Source: JAJRVM01 sp041752115
GTDB lineage: Bacteria; Planctomycetota; Planctomycetia; Pirellulales; Pirellulaceae
Reading direction: 5' to 3'
Assembly: GCA_041752115.1 (NCBI GenBank)
Contig: JBGSHS010000170.1
Span: 19,443-83,442 of the forward strand
DNA: 64,000 nt
In this document: piece after piece, positions 17,407 through 27,304 of the stretch
How the letters are laid out: the number at the start of each line of letters is the position of its first letter
Numbering within the stretch: position 1 is the first letter of the stretch
Notes under the pieces: generated by a model
What the model was told of the DNA's origin: nothing
The model's database searches: none
The model's input: only the letters and a program-made list of their open reading frames with translations
Made by a program: the position numbers and the translations under genes

Positions 17407-17595
17407 CTACTTCTGCAAAATGAGCTTGTTGTTACGTGTCAGAACGAGCCGGTAGACCTGTTGCCCATGCACAATCCGCAGCTCGCGGCCACCACGCATC
17501 AGTTCAGCGGATTGGACCGTGGGAACCACTGGCGATCCTGACGATGGAGGTGGAGCCGTTTCTGCGGGGCGATTGGACAGATTGGCATCGGTCAT
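17407..17595 (-). CDS. hemP: Hemin uptake protein HemP family
   Basis: 62 residues. The C-terminal half matches HemP: SAELMRGGRELRIVHGQQVYRLVLTRNNKLILQK in pieces (SAELMRGG, RIVHG, YRLVLTR, KLILQK). HemP is a small basic protein, often Fur-controlled, found with hemin uptake genes; in some bacteria it acts as an activator of heme-uptake gene expression. The first 25 residues are a Pro/Ser-rich tail of no known role. It precedes the BFD gene on the same strand (50 bases), forming an iron group with bfr. A palindromic TGAGTCTCA followed by CATTATCC lies upstream at 17712-17726 and is a speculative Fur-type site. Confidence 0.85.
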   Translation of the reverse strand: MTDANLSNRPAETAPPPSSGSPVVPTVQSAELMRGGRELRIVHGQQVYRLVLTRNNKLILQK

Positions 17596-18157
17596 GCTGT
17601 CACTCGGTATACACAGTCAATCCTGAACCACCGAGGCCGGCACATGAGCTCCCTGGAAGGTGTCACTCCCGCCGACCTCCGCCAGGGAGCGGCCAGGCTG
17701 ACAAATGCGACTGAGTCTCATTATCCCGGTTCGCCTCAGTTTACCAGCAGTCGACAGAATGTCAACGCCAAACAACCAAATGTACCGGAAGTCGGAGCGT
17801 CCCGCGCTCGGAACACGCCCGGGCACTCAGAACCAGATCGGGACGGAGGAAGCTTGCAACTGACGCACGTCCCCAGAGCCAGGGGAGCGGCAACTCACGC
17901 GTACCGGACAAGACAACCTCGAAGTTGAATCGATTGAGGCTCTCCACACGCACGACGATCTTCAGCTGACTATCCCGACGGAACCGGGGGTGGACCAGGG
18001 GCCTTGGCCTGGTGAGCCGACGGAGCCGATGGCACCGTCGCCCGGCCCGCTAGTCGCCTCGCCACCGAGTCGATTTCGTGCGCAACGGTTTCGATCTTGA
18101 CCAGAGATTCCCCGGCGCACGGCCCGGGGTCGCCTGAAAGGGCCTTGAGTGGGGGGG
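17596..18157. other. Intergenic stretch, promoter region of the iron group
   Basis: 562 bases with no supported gene. It contains the candidate palindrome at 17712-17720 upstream of hemP. The frame 17644-17928 (plus) has no domain. Confidence 0.35.
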
Positions 18158-20233
18158 CTATTCGACGTGTGGCGTTTCTTCCACTTCCGTGAAATCGGGG
18201 ATGGCCTGCAGTTCGTCGCGAGGCGCCGCGACCGACTGCCAGTGGGGAAACAGTTCTTCCGATTGATCATGCCGGATCAGTACGGCACCGTGAGGCACCA
18301 CATCCAAAACGCTGGCCGGAGCGACGATGCCGTCGCGCAGCAAGGCCCGCGCACATTCGGAAAACGACGAGAAGCAAGTTGGATCCAGGCACTTCTCCAG
18401 GTCATTGAGCGACCCGCCACCGTCGATCGCCGCGCGAAGCTGCGGCGTCACACTCAACATCTCAAAGACTCCCACTCGCCCCAACTCACCGCCAGGCGGG
18501 CCGTCCGGTTCATCCCGACCACACATCAGCGGTTGGCTCCAGTTCTCGTCGAGCACGCCCAGTTCCTTCAATCGCTTCACTGTCGGATCATTGGCCGCTA
18601 CCTCGCTCGTGTAGCCAGGCGCCAGCCGAGGAACGAGTTGTTGTGTGATCACCCCTTTCAGACCGGCGGCGATCAGGTAGGGAGGTACGCGCAGGTCGCG
18701 GAGCCGGACAATCGACTCCAGCGCAGAGTACGTATGGAGCGAGGAGAGAACCAGATGTCCGGTGGTCGCTGCCTCGGCGGCCATGGCGGCGGACTCGGCA
18801 TCACGGATCTCACCCACCAGAATCACATCCGGATCCTGACGCAACACGGCCCGCAGGATGTCCGCGAAACTCATGCCATGATCCCGATCGACCTGGATCT
18901 GCGTCGCGAACGGCAGGTCGTACTCCACGGGATCCTCGATTGTCACAATACTCTTGCCGTAGTCAGCTCCGATGACGCTCTTGAGCGCCGCATAGAGTGT
19001 GGTGGTCTTACCGGCACCCGAGGGCCCCGTCACCAAGACCAGTCCACTGGGGCTCCGAAACAGGTCCCGAGCCAATCGTTCCAGAGGCTTATGGAGAATC
19101 AGCCGCGAAAGATCGCCGTGCTGTCGGCTCGGGGCCACCACGCGGAGCACAATCTTCTCTCCGCCATGGCAGGGGCTGGTAGACACGCGAAACTCCATCG
19201 GAAAATCGTCAACGCGCAGGAGGAACCGCCCGTCCTGCGGCCGCCGAATGCGGGTCGTGTCCATTTCGGCCAGCACTTTGATCCGGGCTGTCACGTGGCG
19301 ATAGGTCGTGGTGGGCATGTCTTCATCCAATGTCATCATGCGGCCATCGACGCGCAGCCGGACACGAGCGCCCCCCTGATACGGTTCCAAATGAATATCG
19401 CTAGCAGCCCGGCGGACCGCCAAACTGATCACGCGTGACAGCAGATCGTCTTCCGGGCTGCCGCTCAACGGACGCAGTACACCCTCGACGTCCTGAAATG
19501 ACATTTTCGCCAACGGCGCTGTCGCAACTTCCGACACCAGTTTCTCGCCAATCAGTTTGCGCCCGTTCGCTTCAAAGTCGTCTTCCGTAATGGCCGCAAA
19601 GCGAATGCGGTAATCACGCAAGACATGCTGAATGAATGACCGAGCACCCAGGTCGGATGGATTGACCATGGCGACCGTGACACAGTCCCCCTTTCGTTCC
19701 AGCACAATACAGCGGAGGAAACTGGCAACTCGCCGCGGAATCAAGTGCACGAGCGAGGCCGCCTGCGGAAAACTCGTCAAATGCACGAACGGAATACCAT
19801 GCACGGATTCCAGATTCCGGAGCAGACGGGATGCAAAGGTACAACAGAGCGCATGAGCAAACTGCGGCGTGGTCCGAAACAACTCCTCAAACGCCGGTTT
19901 CGACACGATCACCGCGCGACCAGAAGTGACCGAACGCACAATGACCGGCGAAGGATGATCGTCGATGACCGACTCGGCTCCATAATAATCGCCCGCATAA
20001 TACCGCTGCATCTCCATCTCGATGCCTAACTCGGCATGCACAACATAGGCTCGACACTCGCCTTCGATCAGGATCTGGAGCGACGGTTCGTTGGCCTCCG
20101 CGTCGAGCAGCATTTGCCCCTCGGAAAACGAGATAACCCGCGACGATTGCGCAAGCTGATCCAGTTGACTGGAAGACAAATCATGGAACAAATGCACCGT
20201 GCTGAGAAATGTCACGAGCTGTTGGTTTCTCAC
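18158..20233 (-). CDS. Type II secretion/type IV pilus-like ATPase with N-terminal cyclic-nucleotide-binding domain
   Basis: 691 residues. Residues about 15-125 resemble a cyclic-nucleotide-binding (CRP/FNR effector) domain: FHDLSSSQLDQLAQSSRV, LQILIEGECRAY, YYAGDYYGAESVI. Residues about 155-235 resemble the MshEN/T2SSE_N domain. Residues about 265-600 are a GspE/PilB ATPase with Walker A GPSGAGKTT (403-411), the Asp box (TIEDPVEY), Walker B (DVILVGEIRD, 469-478) and the His box (GHLVLSSLHT). The zinc tetracysteine motif of GspE is missing between the His box and the C-terminus. No pilus or secretion genes are adjacent, so it is an orphan. The cyclic-nucleotide domain suggests the motor is regulated by a nucleotide or protein signal. 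Confidence 0.87.
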   Translation of the reverse strand: MRNQQLVTFLSTVHLFHDLSSSQLDQLAQSSRVISFSEGQMLLDAEANEPSLQILIEGECRAYVVHAELGIEMEMQRYYAGDYYGAESVIDDHPSPVIVRSVTSGRAVIVSKPAFEELFRTTPQFAHALCCTFASRLLRNLESVHGIPFVHLTSFPQAASLVHLIPRRVASFLRCIVLERKGDCVTVAMVNPSDLGARSFIQHVLRDYRIRFAAITEDDFEANGRKLIGEKLVSEVATAPLAKMSFQDVEGVLRPLSGSPEDDLLSRVISLAVRRAASDIHLEPYQGGARVRLRVDGRMMTLDEDMPTTTYRHVTARIKVLAEMDTTRIRRPQDGRFLLRVDDFPMEFRVSTSPCHGGEKIVLRVVAPSRQHGDLSRLILHKPLERLARDLFRSPSGLVLVTGPSGAGKTTTLYAALKSVIGADYGKSIVTIEDPVEYDLPFATQIQVDRDHGMSFADILRAVLRQDPDVILVGEIRDAESAAMAAEAATTGHLVLSSLHTYSALESIVRLRDLRVPPYLIAAGLKGVITQQLVPRLAPGYTSEVAANDPTVKRLKELGVLDENWSQPLMCGRDEPDGPPGGELGRVGVFEMLSVTPQLRAAIDGGGSLNDLEKCLDPTCFSSFSECARALLRDGIVAPASVLDVVPHGAVLIRHDQSEELFPHWQSVAAPRDELQAIPDFTEVEETPHVE

Positions 20234-21156
20234 GTCCAGACCCTCAACATAGGAAGGTGCGATGACCTATCGAGCACTCAGTAATAAGAAACAACAGATG
20301 GGATCGACCAGTCCACCGTTGCCGGTAAGCCGCCGTTCGAGCGCCACCCGATTCGCTATGCCACCGATCGAGATCAAGCCCCCCGGCCCGGCATCTCTGC
20401 CGATGAGCTATGCACATTCATCCTGTGAAACGTTGCAGTCACCTGGATTCGCCCTGGGGGCGGTTACCAGCCCTCCGGGTGCTTGCTCACGTGATGAGTG
20501 CTCGCCTGTCAGAGCGGCGCCCAGGTCGTGGCACATCCCTCAACACATTCCGGTCACCAATGGCGCACACGTCCGTCGACCATCGGCGTCCATGGCAGTG
20601 CAGGAAGGTTGTACTTGCCGCCATGATACGATGGTGGTTGTGTACTGCCTAGACCCGAGCATGCACTTGTCGCCACTGCCCTCTTTCTGTCTCCACTGCC
20701 TGGGCGAAGTTATCCGAAGCACTCGGCGCCACCCCAGCCCGATTCGTCGATCATCGCCAAGTGGCCGTCCCCAACGCCCCCGCTGCAGCGGCATACTTAT
20801 GAGCCGAAAGCCCACGATGATTCGCGCCGCACGGCCACCGATAGGCCCACCCACGCTCGTCTGTTTCCGTCCCGAAATGAGGTGGTGGCGGAGGGTCCCC
20901 CGTCCAAGGAGATCACGTCCAAGGAGATCACGTGGGAGTTGTCCTGACACATCCACATTGGCGACGGGCGTCTTACATGCTATTCACCGCGGAATCCCCA
21001 ATCTCGTCGCAAGGTATCTGGTGGTGCCACGACTTCGTAGGATCGTCCCGTTCGTCGGATCGCTCCGATGGTCCCCCCCTACCCTGCCTTGCGCATCGGC
21101 AGCTAAACTGCGGGTGTGAAAATGGATCGTCACGGCAGAGGACTTTCGGCTTCCCC
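20234..21156. other. 923-base stretch without a supported gene
   Basis: An open frame 20262-21119 (plus) has an unnatural Pro/Arg/Ser composition and no domain, so I do not call it. A 15-base unit CCAAGGAGATCACGT is repeated in tandem at 20904-20918 and 20919-20933. The stretch could be decayed. Confidence 0.45.
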
Positions 21157-21801
21157 ATGCAGCTTTATCTCATTCGTCACGCTCAGTCGGAAAACAACGC
21201 GCGCGGCCAGTCGCAACGAGTGGAAGATCCCGCGCTGACGGGAATCGGACATGAACAGGCCCGACGCCTGGCCGCTCGCGTGGCCGAATTAGGCCTTACC
21301 CGACTCATCACCAGCCCTTTTCTACGGGCCTTGCAGACGGCCGACCACCTCCGGCAAGCCACCGGTCTGAGACCGGAAGTGCGGATCGAGCTGCATGAGA
21401 AGGGTGGTTGCGTTTCGGGAGCGCACCACGAGCGAATGATCGGCCGGCCGGGAATGACTCGTTCGCGCATCGCGTCGCTCTTTCCCGATTGCACGATCGA
21501 GCATGCCATCGATGGGGACGGATGGTGGGGCGGCCGATCGGTGGAGACCGAAGCCGAGGCGTTTCAGCGTGCCCGCCGTGTGCTGGCGCAGACATGTGCG
21601 CAGTTCGGGCAGTCGGACGAGCGGATCGCCTTCGTGACTCACGGCGACTTCCTGTTGCTCATGTTTCGCGGTTTTCACGCGGGACCGGTCAATCTCTGCT
21701 GGAACGCCTCGTTGACGCAGCTGACAGTAGACCGAGACGCGATGAGACTTGATCTCTACAGCTGCACGCGGCACCTGCCGAATTACCTGGTGACGTGGTG
21801 A
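21157..21801 (+). CDS. Histidine phosphatase (phosphoglycerate mutase-like) family protein
   Basis: 214 residues from ATG 21157. The RHG motif (LIRHAQSENN, catalytic His8) is at the N-terminus, with LTGIGHEQARRLAARVAELG, ITSPFLRALQTAD and the second His in FVTHGDFLLLM, giving the two-His active site of the superfamily. Such enzymes remove phosphates from small molecules or proteins; the substrate cannot be told. The segment with WWGGRSVETEAEAFQRARR is a cap region unlike the classic gpmA family. The open frame extends upstream to 20932 but the homology starts at 21157. No operon context. Confidence 0.88.
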   Translation: MQLYLIRHAQSENNARGQSQRVEDPALTGIGHEQARRLAARVAELGLTRLITSPFLRALQTADHLRQATGLRPEVRIELHEKGGCVSGAHHERMIGRPGMTRSRIASLFPDCTIEHAIDGDGWWGGRSVETEAEAFQRARRVLAQTCAQFGQSDERIAFVTHGDFLLLMFRGFHAGPVNLCWNASLTQLTVDRDAMRLDLYSCTRHLPNYLVTW

Positions 21802-22037
21802 GACAGCGTCGACTCTCCGCCCAGGCCAGGAATATTCGACGGCGGCAGGAATGTCTCTCGAATCAGCCAGGTCATTCATCCCATTGCGTCTCGAGCCCTC
21901 TCGTCGGTTGGTCGATGGCAGGCTCAGCCTGCAGCAAGTCGGCGGTGTCCACGGGCGGATCAGCAACGTCATTGACCGGCCAGCGTTTCGATTTGATCAT
22001 GCGCGAGTTTCCGCTCCTTCCAGAGATCAAGCGATGT

Positions 22038-24215
22038 TCACCCTTCCGGCCACAACAACGGCTCCGGTCTCAGGTGCCGGGTGAGGTATTCCCATCGGAC
22101 CAGGTTGGAATTCGAGCTCAGGCCGTGTTTGCTCTGCGGATAGATCAGCATATCGAAACGGATGTTCTTCCTCTGCAGCACGTCAATCAGTTGCCAGGTA
22201 TTCGCTGGATGGACGTTATCGTCGACCAGTCCGTGCATCAGGAGGAGTCTGCCTGTCAGTTTGTCAGCATGGGTCAGGCATGAGCCATCGCGATAGCCTT
22301 CCGGGTTCTCGGCCGGCGTTCGCATATAACGTTCGGTGTAAATCGTGTCGTAATTCCGCCAGTCCGTTACAGGAGCCCCAGCAACACCAACGTGAAAAAC
22401 GTCTGGGAACTTCACCAGCGCCAGGGCGGTCATATAGCCGCCGTACGAATGTCCGTAGATTCCCACACGTTGGGCGTCGACGTAGGTTCGCTGGCACAGG
22501 AATCGCACTCCATCCGCTTGATCCTGCAGATCCAAGCCGCCCAGTCCGAGGTACGTAGCCGTCTCGAAGGCCTTGCCTCGCCCTGTCGTACCTCGATTGG
22601 CAATGGTGGCGATCACGTATCCAAACTCACAGTTTGGGTCGGCTGCCACGAATCGGTTCCAGATCCCGCGTGAGCTGGGGCCGCCGTACACGCTGATCAG
22701 CAGCGGGTATTTTCGAGTCGGATCGAAGTGCGTCGGCTTGTGCAGGATCCCGTACAAATCAGTGCTTCCATCGGCCGACTTGAACGAGAAGAGTTCACCG
22801 TACGACATGCCGGCGGCCTGTGCCTTCTGCATGTCGGATTCAGCCAGCACAGCGACCTGTTCGCCGCATTGGTTATACAGGGCGGTCACGGGAGGTCTAT
22901 CAACGGCCTCGCGGCAGGCGACAAACCACTTGTTATCAGGCGAGATCTCGATCCCCGAATGATGCAATGACTCGCGCGTCAATAGCACATGTTCACTCCC
23001 ATCGAGGCGCACTCGATGCAGTTGAGCGTTATTGGGATTCGCATCGCTGAATGCCGAGTAGAACATGGCATCCGCTTGTTCGTCGACGCGCAGAACCGAT
23101 TCGACCGGATAGGCTCCTTCCGCGGAGAGGGCATTGAGAAGCCTCCCATCCAGGTGGCGCAACTCGTACCGCTTCCAGCCCGATCGTTCGGTTTCCCAGA
23201 TGAATCGCTGGCCGTCGGCGAGAAACTGCAGGAGGGGCCGGTTTTCCTGCCATGTCGGCTGCTGTTCTGTCAGAACCAGCCGAGTTATTCCCGTCTGCGG
23301 GTCGGCTGCCACAACCTCCAGCCGGTCTTGTCGGCGGTTCGTCCGGCTGAACAGCAGCTCCTTGCCATCTGGCGAGAAGCGAACATTGTAAACATACTGC
23401 TGCAGGTCACCCCCCACATCGATCCGAGTCGTCAGCTTCGACTCCAGGTCGTAAACGAGCAATCCGACGTAGGGATTGGCATCACCAGCCAGTGGGTATC
23501 GTTCGACCTGCACTTCGGTGTAGGGTTTGGTGTTCTGGACAGTCAGGTAATACTCCTTCATGTGTCGTTCGTCGATCTCGTAGAAAGCGAGTTTTCGACT
23601 GTCGGGCGACCACCACATGGCAGAGGCCTGAAACAGCTCCTCGCCATAGACCCAGCACGCCGTGCCGTATCGAAAGTCCTCCGTGCCGCTGGTGGTGACT
23701 TCGATCGCCGCTGGAGCCCGCTTCTCTGCCGGCTCGGCAGGCGGATCTGACGTGTCGGCAGGGGCGGACGAGTCCGCCTGGTCTGCCTGTTCGAGCACCA
23801 CGTTGAACTGTGAATGACAGGCTTTCCATTTTCCGTCGGGCGAGACGACGACGGTGCTTTGTTGTGCTCGCCCCGGGCCTCGGGCGGCATTGCCGCGCAA
23901 CCGGTCACGGCCACCACCTCCCGCAGCTGACTCGCCTTCACCTGGTTCATCCGCACCGGCGGTGTACGGCGTAACCGTCATGTCCTCGAATCGCACCACC
24001 AACTCAGCTCCCTGTCGCCTGAACTGCACCGAATCTCCGGCGGAGCTCCATTTCACGTTCGAGACCCTTCCTTCGCCGGATAGTTCGCGCAGCGTTTTCG
24101 CAACCTGCTGGTAATGGTCGTAACCGGCAAGGGTTGACAGGTCGCTCTGCGCGTAGACTAACGGAAGGGGCGACAGGATGAATAACAAGGCAACAAGACC
24201 AGCATGTCGCATCAA
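22038..24215 (-). CDS. S9 family peptidase (dipeptidyl peptidase IV/prolyl oligopeptidase type)
   Basis: 725 residues with a signal peptide (LVALLFILSPLPLVYA). Residues about 30-470 form a DPP IV-type beta-propeller (SPDGKW, WSPDSRKLAF, FSPDGKELLFS, SPDNKW), with a low-complexity insertion (GEGESAAGGGG and a Pro/Ala-rich stretch near 145-170). The C-terminal alpha/beta-hydrolase domain has YGGPSSRG, the nucleophile GHSYGG (Ser590), the acid in HGLVDDNVHP (Asp665/666) and His697 in SKHGLS. These enzymes cut short peptides, typically after proline or alanine. It would act in the periplasm or outside. The family length and catalytic triad are intact. Confidence 0.93.
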   Translation of the reverse strand: MMRHAGLVALLFILSPLPLVYAQSDLSTLAGYDHYQQVAKTLRELSGEGRVSNVKWSSAGDSVQFRRQGAELVVRFEDMTVTPYTAGADEPGEGESAAGGGGRDRLRGNAARGPGRAQQSTVVVSPDGKWKACHSQFNVVLEQADQADSSAPADTSDPPAEPAEKRAPAAIEVTTSGTEDFRYGTACWVYGEELFQASAMWWSPDSRKLAFYEIDERHMKEYYLTVQNTKPYTEVQVERYPLAGDANPYVGLLVYDLESKLTTRIDVGGDLQQYVYNVRFSPDGKELLFSRTNRRQDRLEVVAADPQTGITRLVLTEQQPTWQENRPLLQFLADGQRFIWETERSGWKRYELRHLDGRLLNALSAEGAYPVESVLRVDEQADAMFYSAFSDANPNNAQLHRVRLDGSEHVLLTRESLHHSGIEISPDNKWFVACREAVDRPPVTALYNQCGEQVAVLAESDMQKAQAAGMSYGELFSFKSADGSTDLYGILHKPTHFDPTRKYPLLISVYGGPSSRGIWNRFVAADPNCEFGYVIATIANRGTTGRGKAFETATYLGLGGLDLQDQADGVRFLCQRTYVDAQRVGIYGHSYGGYMTALALVKFPDVFHVGVAGAPVTDWRNYDTIYTERYMRTPAENPEGYRDGSCLTHADKLTGRLLLMHGLVDDNVHPANTWQLIDVLQRKNIRFDMLIYPQSKHGLSSNSNLVRWEYLTRHLRPEPLLWPEG

Positions 24216-24525
24216 GGATACTCCGCATAAGGGACTCAGTGAGCGTGTGGTCCGTCCTCCGCATGCCGCACCGCAGCACCGGCCCCAGTCCGAACCGGGA
24301 GGACGGTTTCCGATATCCTGGCAGCCGATAGTTCTGGGAGAAAACGGTCTGCTTTGCGATTCTAGTTCACAGCATGGACGGCCGCAATCAACGGCCCGTT
24401 TCGCGGTGGCCAGTTCATCGATGCAGGAGTGGTGCTGCGCATCAAGCGTGATCGGTAGTCACTCGCGATGCGATTCGGGTGGAGTGAATCCGCTTCGTCT
24501 GCCCGCGGGCTGTTGGCGAGCGGTT
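24216..24525. other. Intergenic stretch without a supported gene
   Basis: 310 bases between two minus-strand genes; no gene, hairpin or repeat recognised. Confidence 0.4.
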
Positions 24526-25839
24526 TCAAGCAATCGCGGGGGACATGGTGGCAGGAGCAGTCGGCGGCGGGGCGTTCAAGGTAGGAAGTTGTACGATGAA
24601 GGTCGTGCCAACACCTTCCTCGGAATCGAACGAGATCATCCCGTGGTGTTTCTGCACGACAATGGCTCGAGCGATTGTCAGACCATGTCCCTTTCCCTGG
24701 CCCACGTCTCGGGTCGTGAAGAAGGGCTCAAATACTTGCCCGCGATGGCGTTGCGGAATTCCGACTCCGTTATCATGAACGCGGATTTCAGCCCACTTAC
24801 CGGCCTGTCGGGTTTGAATGGCGATCGCTCCGCGGCACAGCTCCCCTCGGTCGATGCGAGCCGCGATCGCCTGGGCAGCATTGACGACAAGATGAAGAAT
24901 GACCTGGTGGATATCGCCAGGACAGCAGGGAACAGCCGGAATCCGAGGATCATAATCTGTCGCCAGTTCGGCGACTGAATTCCATTCATTGCGGGAGACG
25001 GTGAGGACATTGTCTATGGATCGGTTCAGATCGATCGGCACCCGGTCCTCTTTGCCCGAGTGTGAAAACTCCTTCATGGCTCGGACAATCTGAGCTACTC
25101 GCTGCACCCCGTCGATCGCCTGATCGATGGCTCGTGGCGTCTCTTCGCGCAGAAACCCCACGTCTGCCTCACGAATGGTCTGCTCGACTCGGGCAAGCAC
25201 TTCAGGTGGTGCTCCCTGACGGGCCGACGTTTCCGGCAGCAGGTCGAGGAGGGCGTCCACCAGGCGGTTCATGTCGCTGAACGCATCCTGCAGGTACCTC
25301 AGGTTGTCTCCCACGTACTGTGCTGGTGTGTTGATTTCGTGTGCGATGCCGGCGGCGAGCCGTCCCATCGACTCCAGCTTCTGAGCATGAAGCAACTCCA
25401 GTTCCATGCGCCGACGCTCCACCATCTCGTCCTGCAACTGCCTGTTCAGCCGGACTACTTCATCGCGCGTCTGCTTGCTCCGAATCGCCGACCGCACACG
25501 GGCAGCCAACATGGCACTTTGAAACGGCTTGGTGACATAATCATGAGCGCCTTGATCGAGCCCGGTAATGACGTCGCGGTCTTCTCCCATGGCCGACACC
25601 AGAATGACAGGGATTTCTCGCGTTCGCTCGTGCTCCTTGAGTCCCTTCAGGACATCCAATCCGCTGATTTCTGGCATCATGATATCAAGCAGAATCACGT
25701 CCAGATCAACGGCGAGCGCGATGTCGAGCGCCTCACGTCCGCCGGACGCCACGAATACTTCGTATCCTTGATGCTTCATGGCCGCCGCAATGAGACGCCG
25801 CATCTCAAGTGTATCGTCGACTACCAACACGCGGATCAT
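24526..25839 (-). CDS. Receiver-histidine kinase hybrid (REC + HATPase)
   Basis: 437 residues with an unusual order: an N-terminal receiver (DD at 8-9, phospho-acceptor Asp52 in ILLDIMMPEISG, Lys104 in YVTKPF), a short coiled-coil linker (about 115-150), then a dimerisation/phosphoacceptor segment with His167 in LAAGIAHEINTPAQY and a HATPase with N box (VVNAAQAIAAR), G1 (VHDNGVGIPQ) and a FEPFFTTR segment. No membrane segment or sensor domain is present, so it is a cytoplasmic kinase that probably receives phosphate from another kinase. It lies at the end of the HDOD/kinase operon, 259 bases downstream of the REC-HD-GYP gene. Its H box resembles that of the kinase at 28473-30290, so the two are probably paralogous. 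Confidence 0.9.
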   Translation of the reverse strand: MIRVLVVDDTLEMRRLIAAAMKHQGYEVFVASGGREALDIALAVDLDVILLDIMMPEISGLDVLKGLKEHERTREIPVILVSAMGEDRDVITGLDQGAHDYVTKPFQSAMLAARVRSAIRSKQTRDEVVRLNRQLQDEMVERRRMELELLHAQKLESMGRLAAGIAHEINTPAQYVGDNLRYLQDAFSDMNRLVDALLDLLPETSARQGAPPEVLARVEQTIREADVGFLREETPRAIDQAIDGVQRVAQIVRAMKEFSHSGKEDRVPIDLNRSIDNVLTVSRNEWNSVAELATDYDPRIPAVPCCPGDIHQVILHLVVNAAQAIAARIDRGELCRGAIAIQTRQAGKWAEIRVHDNGVGIPQRHRGQVFEPFFTTRDVGQGKGHGLTIARAIVVQKHHGMISFDSEEGVGTTFIVQLPTLNAPPPTAPATMSPAIA

Positions 25840-26098
25840 GGTGCTTCCCCTACCACGTCGCCATGTTCATACGTCTGTTGGAATCGGGCGTTTGACCTCC
25901 AGCGCCTCGGACCCCACCCGTCCCGAATCTCCACGAGGGATTCGCGCGTGCCGCAACTCGCTGTCTCGCGCACCTTCCCGTCCGACTGCCACAGGCTCTC
26001 GCCAGGTACCCGCCGCGCCAGCTGCCGATACTGGCCGAGTGAATCGCCTGGGCAGATGACTTTCCTCTGATGCGGCTGATAGTTCATTCAATCTCCCT

Positions 26099-27304
26099 TC
26101 ATGTCATCCGCCACGCGGCCGCATGGTCAGAACAGGCCACGTCGGTCAACCTGGGAAGATCCAAGCCGAGGGTGGTGAACACGCATATGCTCCCCTCCAG
26201 GCCGGCGTTCATCGCGTAGTTGCGCAGTCGGAATCGCAGCGCCCGCGTCACCTCTTGCCCCTTAGTGCACAACACAGCTCCTTGCTTCGACCGCACGTCC
26301 GCCGCAATGACCATCCCGTCGCGCAATTGCAGCAGGTCAACCTGCTGAATAACCAGCGGCTGTGTGATGTTGAGCACGTCGCGCAACGCGTTGAGCACTC
26401 GCAGGTCGTACCATCCCGTGCGTTGGAGCATCTCCGCCAAGGCCACTGCCGGCATCGCACCCCTCATGACCAGCGTGTCATAGTCAAGCACGCACTTCAG
26501 AATACGAGCCCCCAGCGGTATCTGCTCCCCGCACGGTTCATCCTGAGGATCGCCGCCCCCGTCGTACCGTTTGTTCTGGTATCCAATAATAACTGCCACA
26601 GGCTCGAGACGGGGAACGCTCTGAATCAGATCGCGTCCGATCTGCGGATGATCCATGTATGCTCTCTCATCCCGCATCGATACCTGCTCGCCGCGATACA
26701 TGCGGGACAAGAGTTCATCGGGAATCGTGACGCACCCGACCTGGGACAACATCGCGGCAATCTCGATCATCCACCCCCCTTGCTCTCCGACGGACTCCGC
26801 CACTCGGCGCGCCAGGGAGCGGATGCGCGACGATCGCCCAAACGCAGTCGGGCTCACCAGCGACAGGACATCGGTGAGGATCTTGATGCTCCCGCTCAGG
26901 GTCTTGGACAACAACTCCCGCTCGGCAACGATCAGCTGATACTGCCTCAGTCCGCTTTCGAGAGAGGAAGCGAGTTCTTCTGACGAACACGGTTTGGTCA
27001 GAAAGCGAAAGATCTGGCCCTGGTTTACGGCGTCCAGTGCGGTTTGCTGGTCGGAGTTTCCCGTCAACATGATACGTACAGTGTCAGGGGCAAGCTGGCG
27101 TACCCGGGAAAGCAATTCCACTCCGTTCATCCCGGGCATGCGCATGTCAGCCACGATGACGGCATACGGTCCCTGTTCGCGTACGGCCGTCAGCCCTTCT
27201 TCACCGCCGAGAGCAATTTCTATGGCGAACCGTTTGCGCAATGCACGCTGGTATCCCACCAGAATGTTGGAATCGTCGTCAACACAGAGAATGCGTTCAG
27301 TCAT
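26099..27304 (-). CDS. Response regulator with degenerate HD-GYP output
   Basis: 401 residues. A receiver occupies residues 1-120 (Asp9/10, Asp53 in VADMRMPGMNG, Lys104 in FLTKPC). Residues about 135-330 align with HD-GYP by flow: LARRVAESVGEQGGWMIEIAAMLSQVG replaces the segment with LLHDIGK, and GYQNKRYDGGGDP replaces HHExxDGxGYP. The catalytic HD pair and the GYP motif are lost, so it is probably not a working c-di-GMP phosphodiesterase but a phosphorylation-controlled binding module. The C-terminal 70 residues (LLQLRDGMVIAADVRSKQG, LCTKGQEVTRALRFRLRNYA) resemble the tail of HD-GYP regulators. It overlaps the upstream REC-HDOD gene by 4 bases (ATGA). Confidence 0.85.
   Translation of the reverse strand: MTERILCVDDDSNILVGYQRALRKRFAIEIALGGEEGLTAVREQGPYAVIVADMRMPGMNGVELLSRVRQLAPDTVRIMLTGNSDQQTALDAVNQGQIFRFLTKPCSSEELASSLESGLRQYQLIVAERELLSKTLSGSIKILTDVLSLVSPTAFGRSSRIRSLARRVAESVGEQGGWMIEIAAMLSQVGCVTIPDELLSRMYRGEQVSMRDERAYMDHPQIGRDLIQSVPRLEPVAVIIGYQNKRYDGGGDPQDEPCGEQIPLGARILKCVLDYDTLVMRGAMPAVALAEMLQRTGWYDLRVLNALRDVLNITQPLVIQQVDLLQLRDGMVIAADVRSKQGAVLCTKGQEVTRALRFRLRNYAMNAGLEGSICVFTTLGLDLPRLTDVACSDHAAAWRMT

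Noticed and set aside
18149..19438. 429-codon plus-strand frame
   Set aside because: Antisense shadow of the secretion ATPase gene; His/Arg/Gln-rich without domains.
20262..21119. 285-codon plus-strand frame
   Set aside because: Pro/Arg/Ser-rich, no domain and no ribosome binding site; likely open by GC bias.
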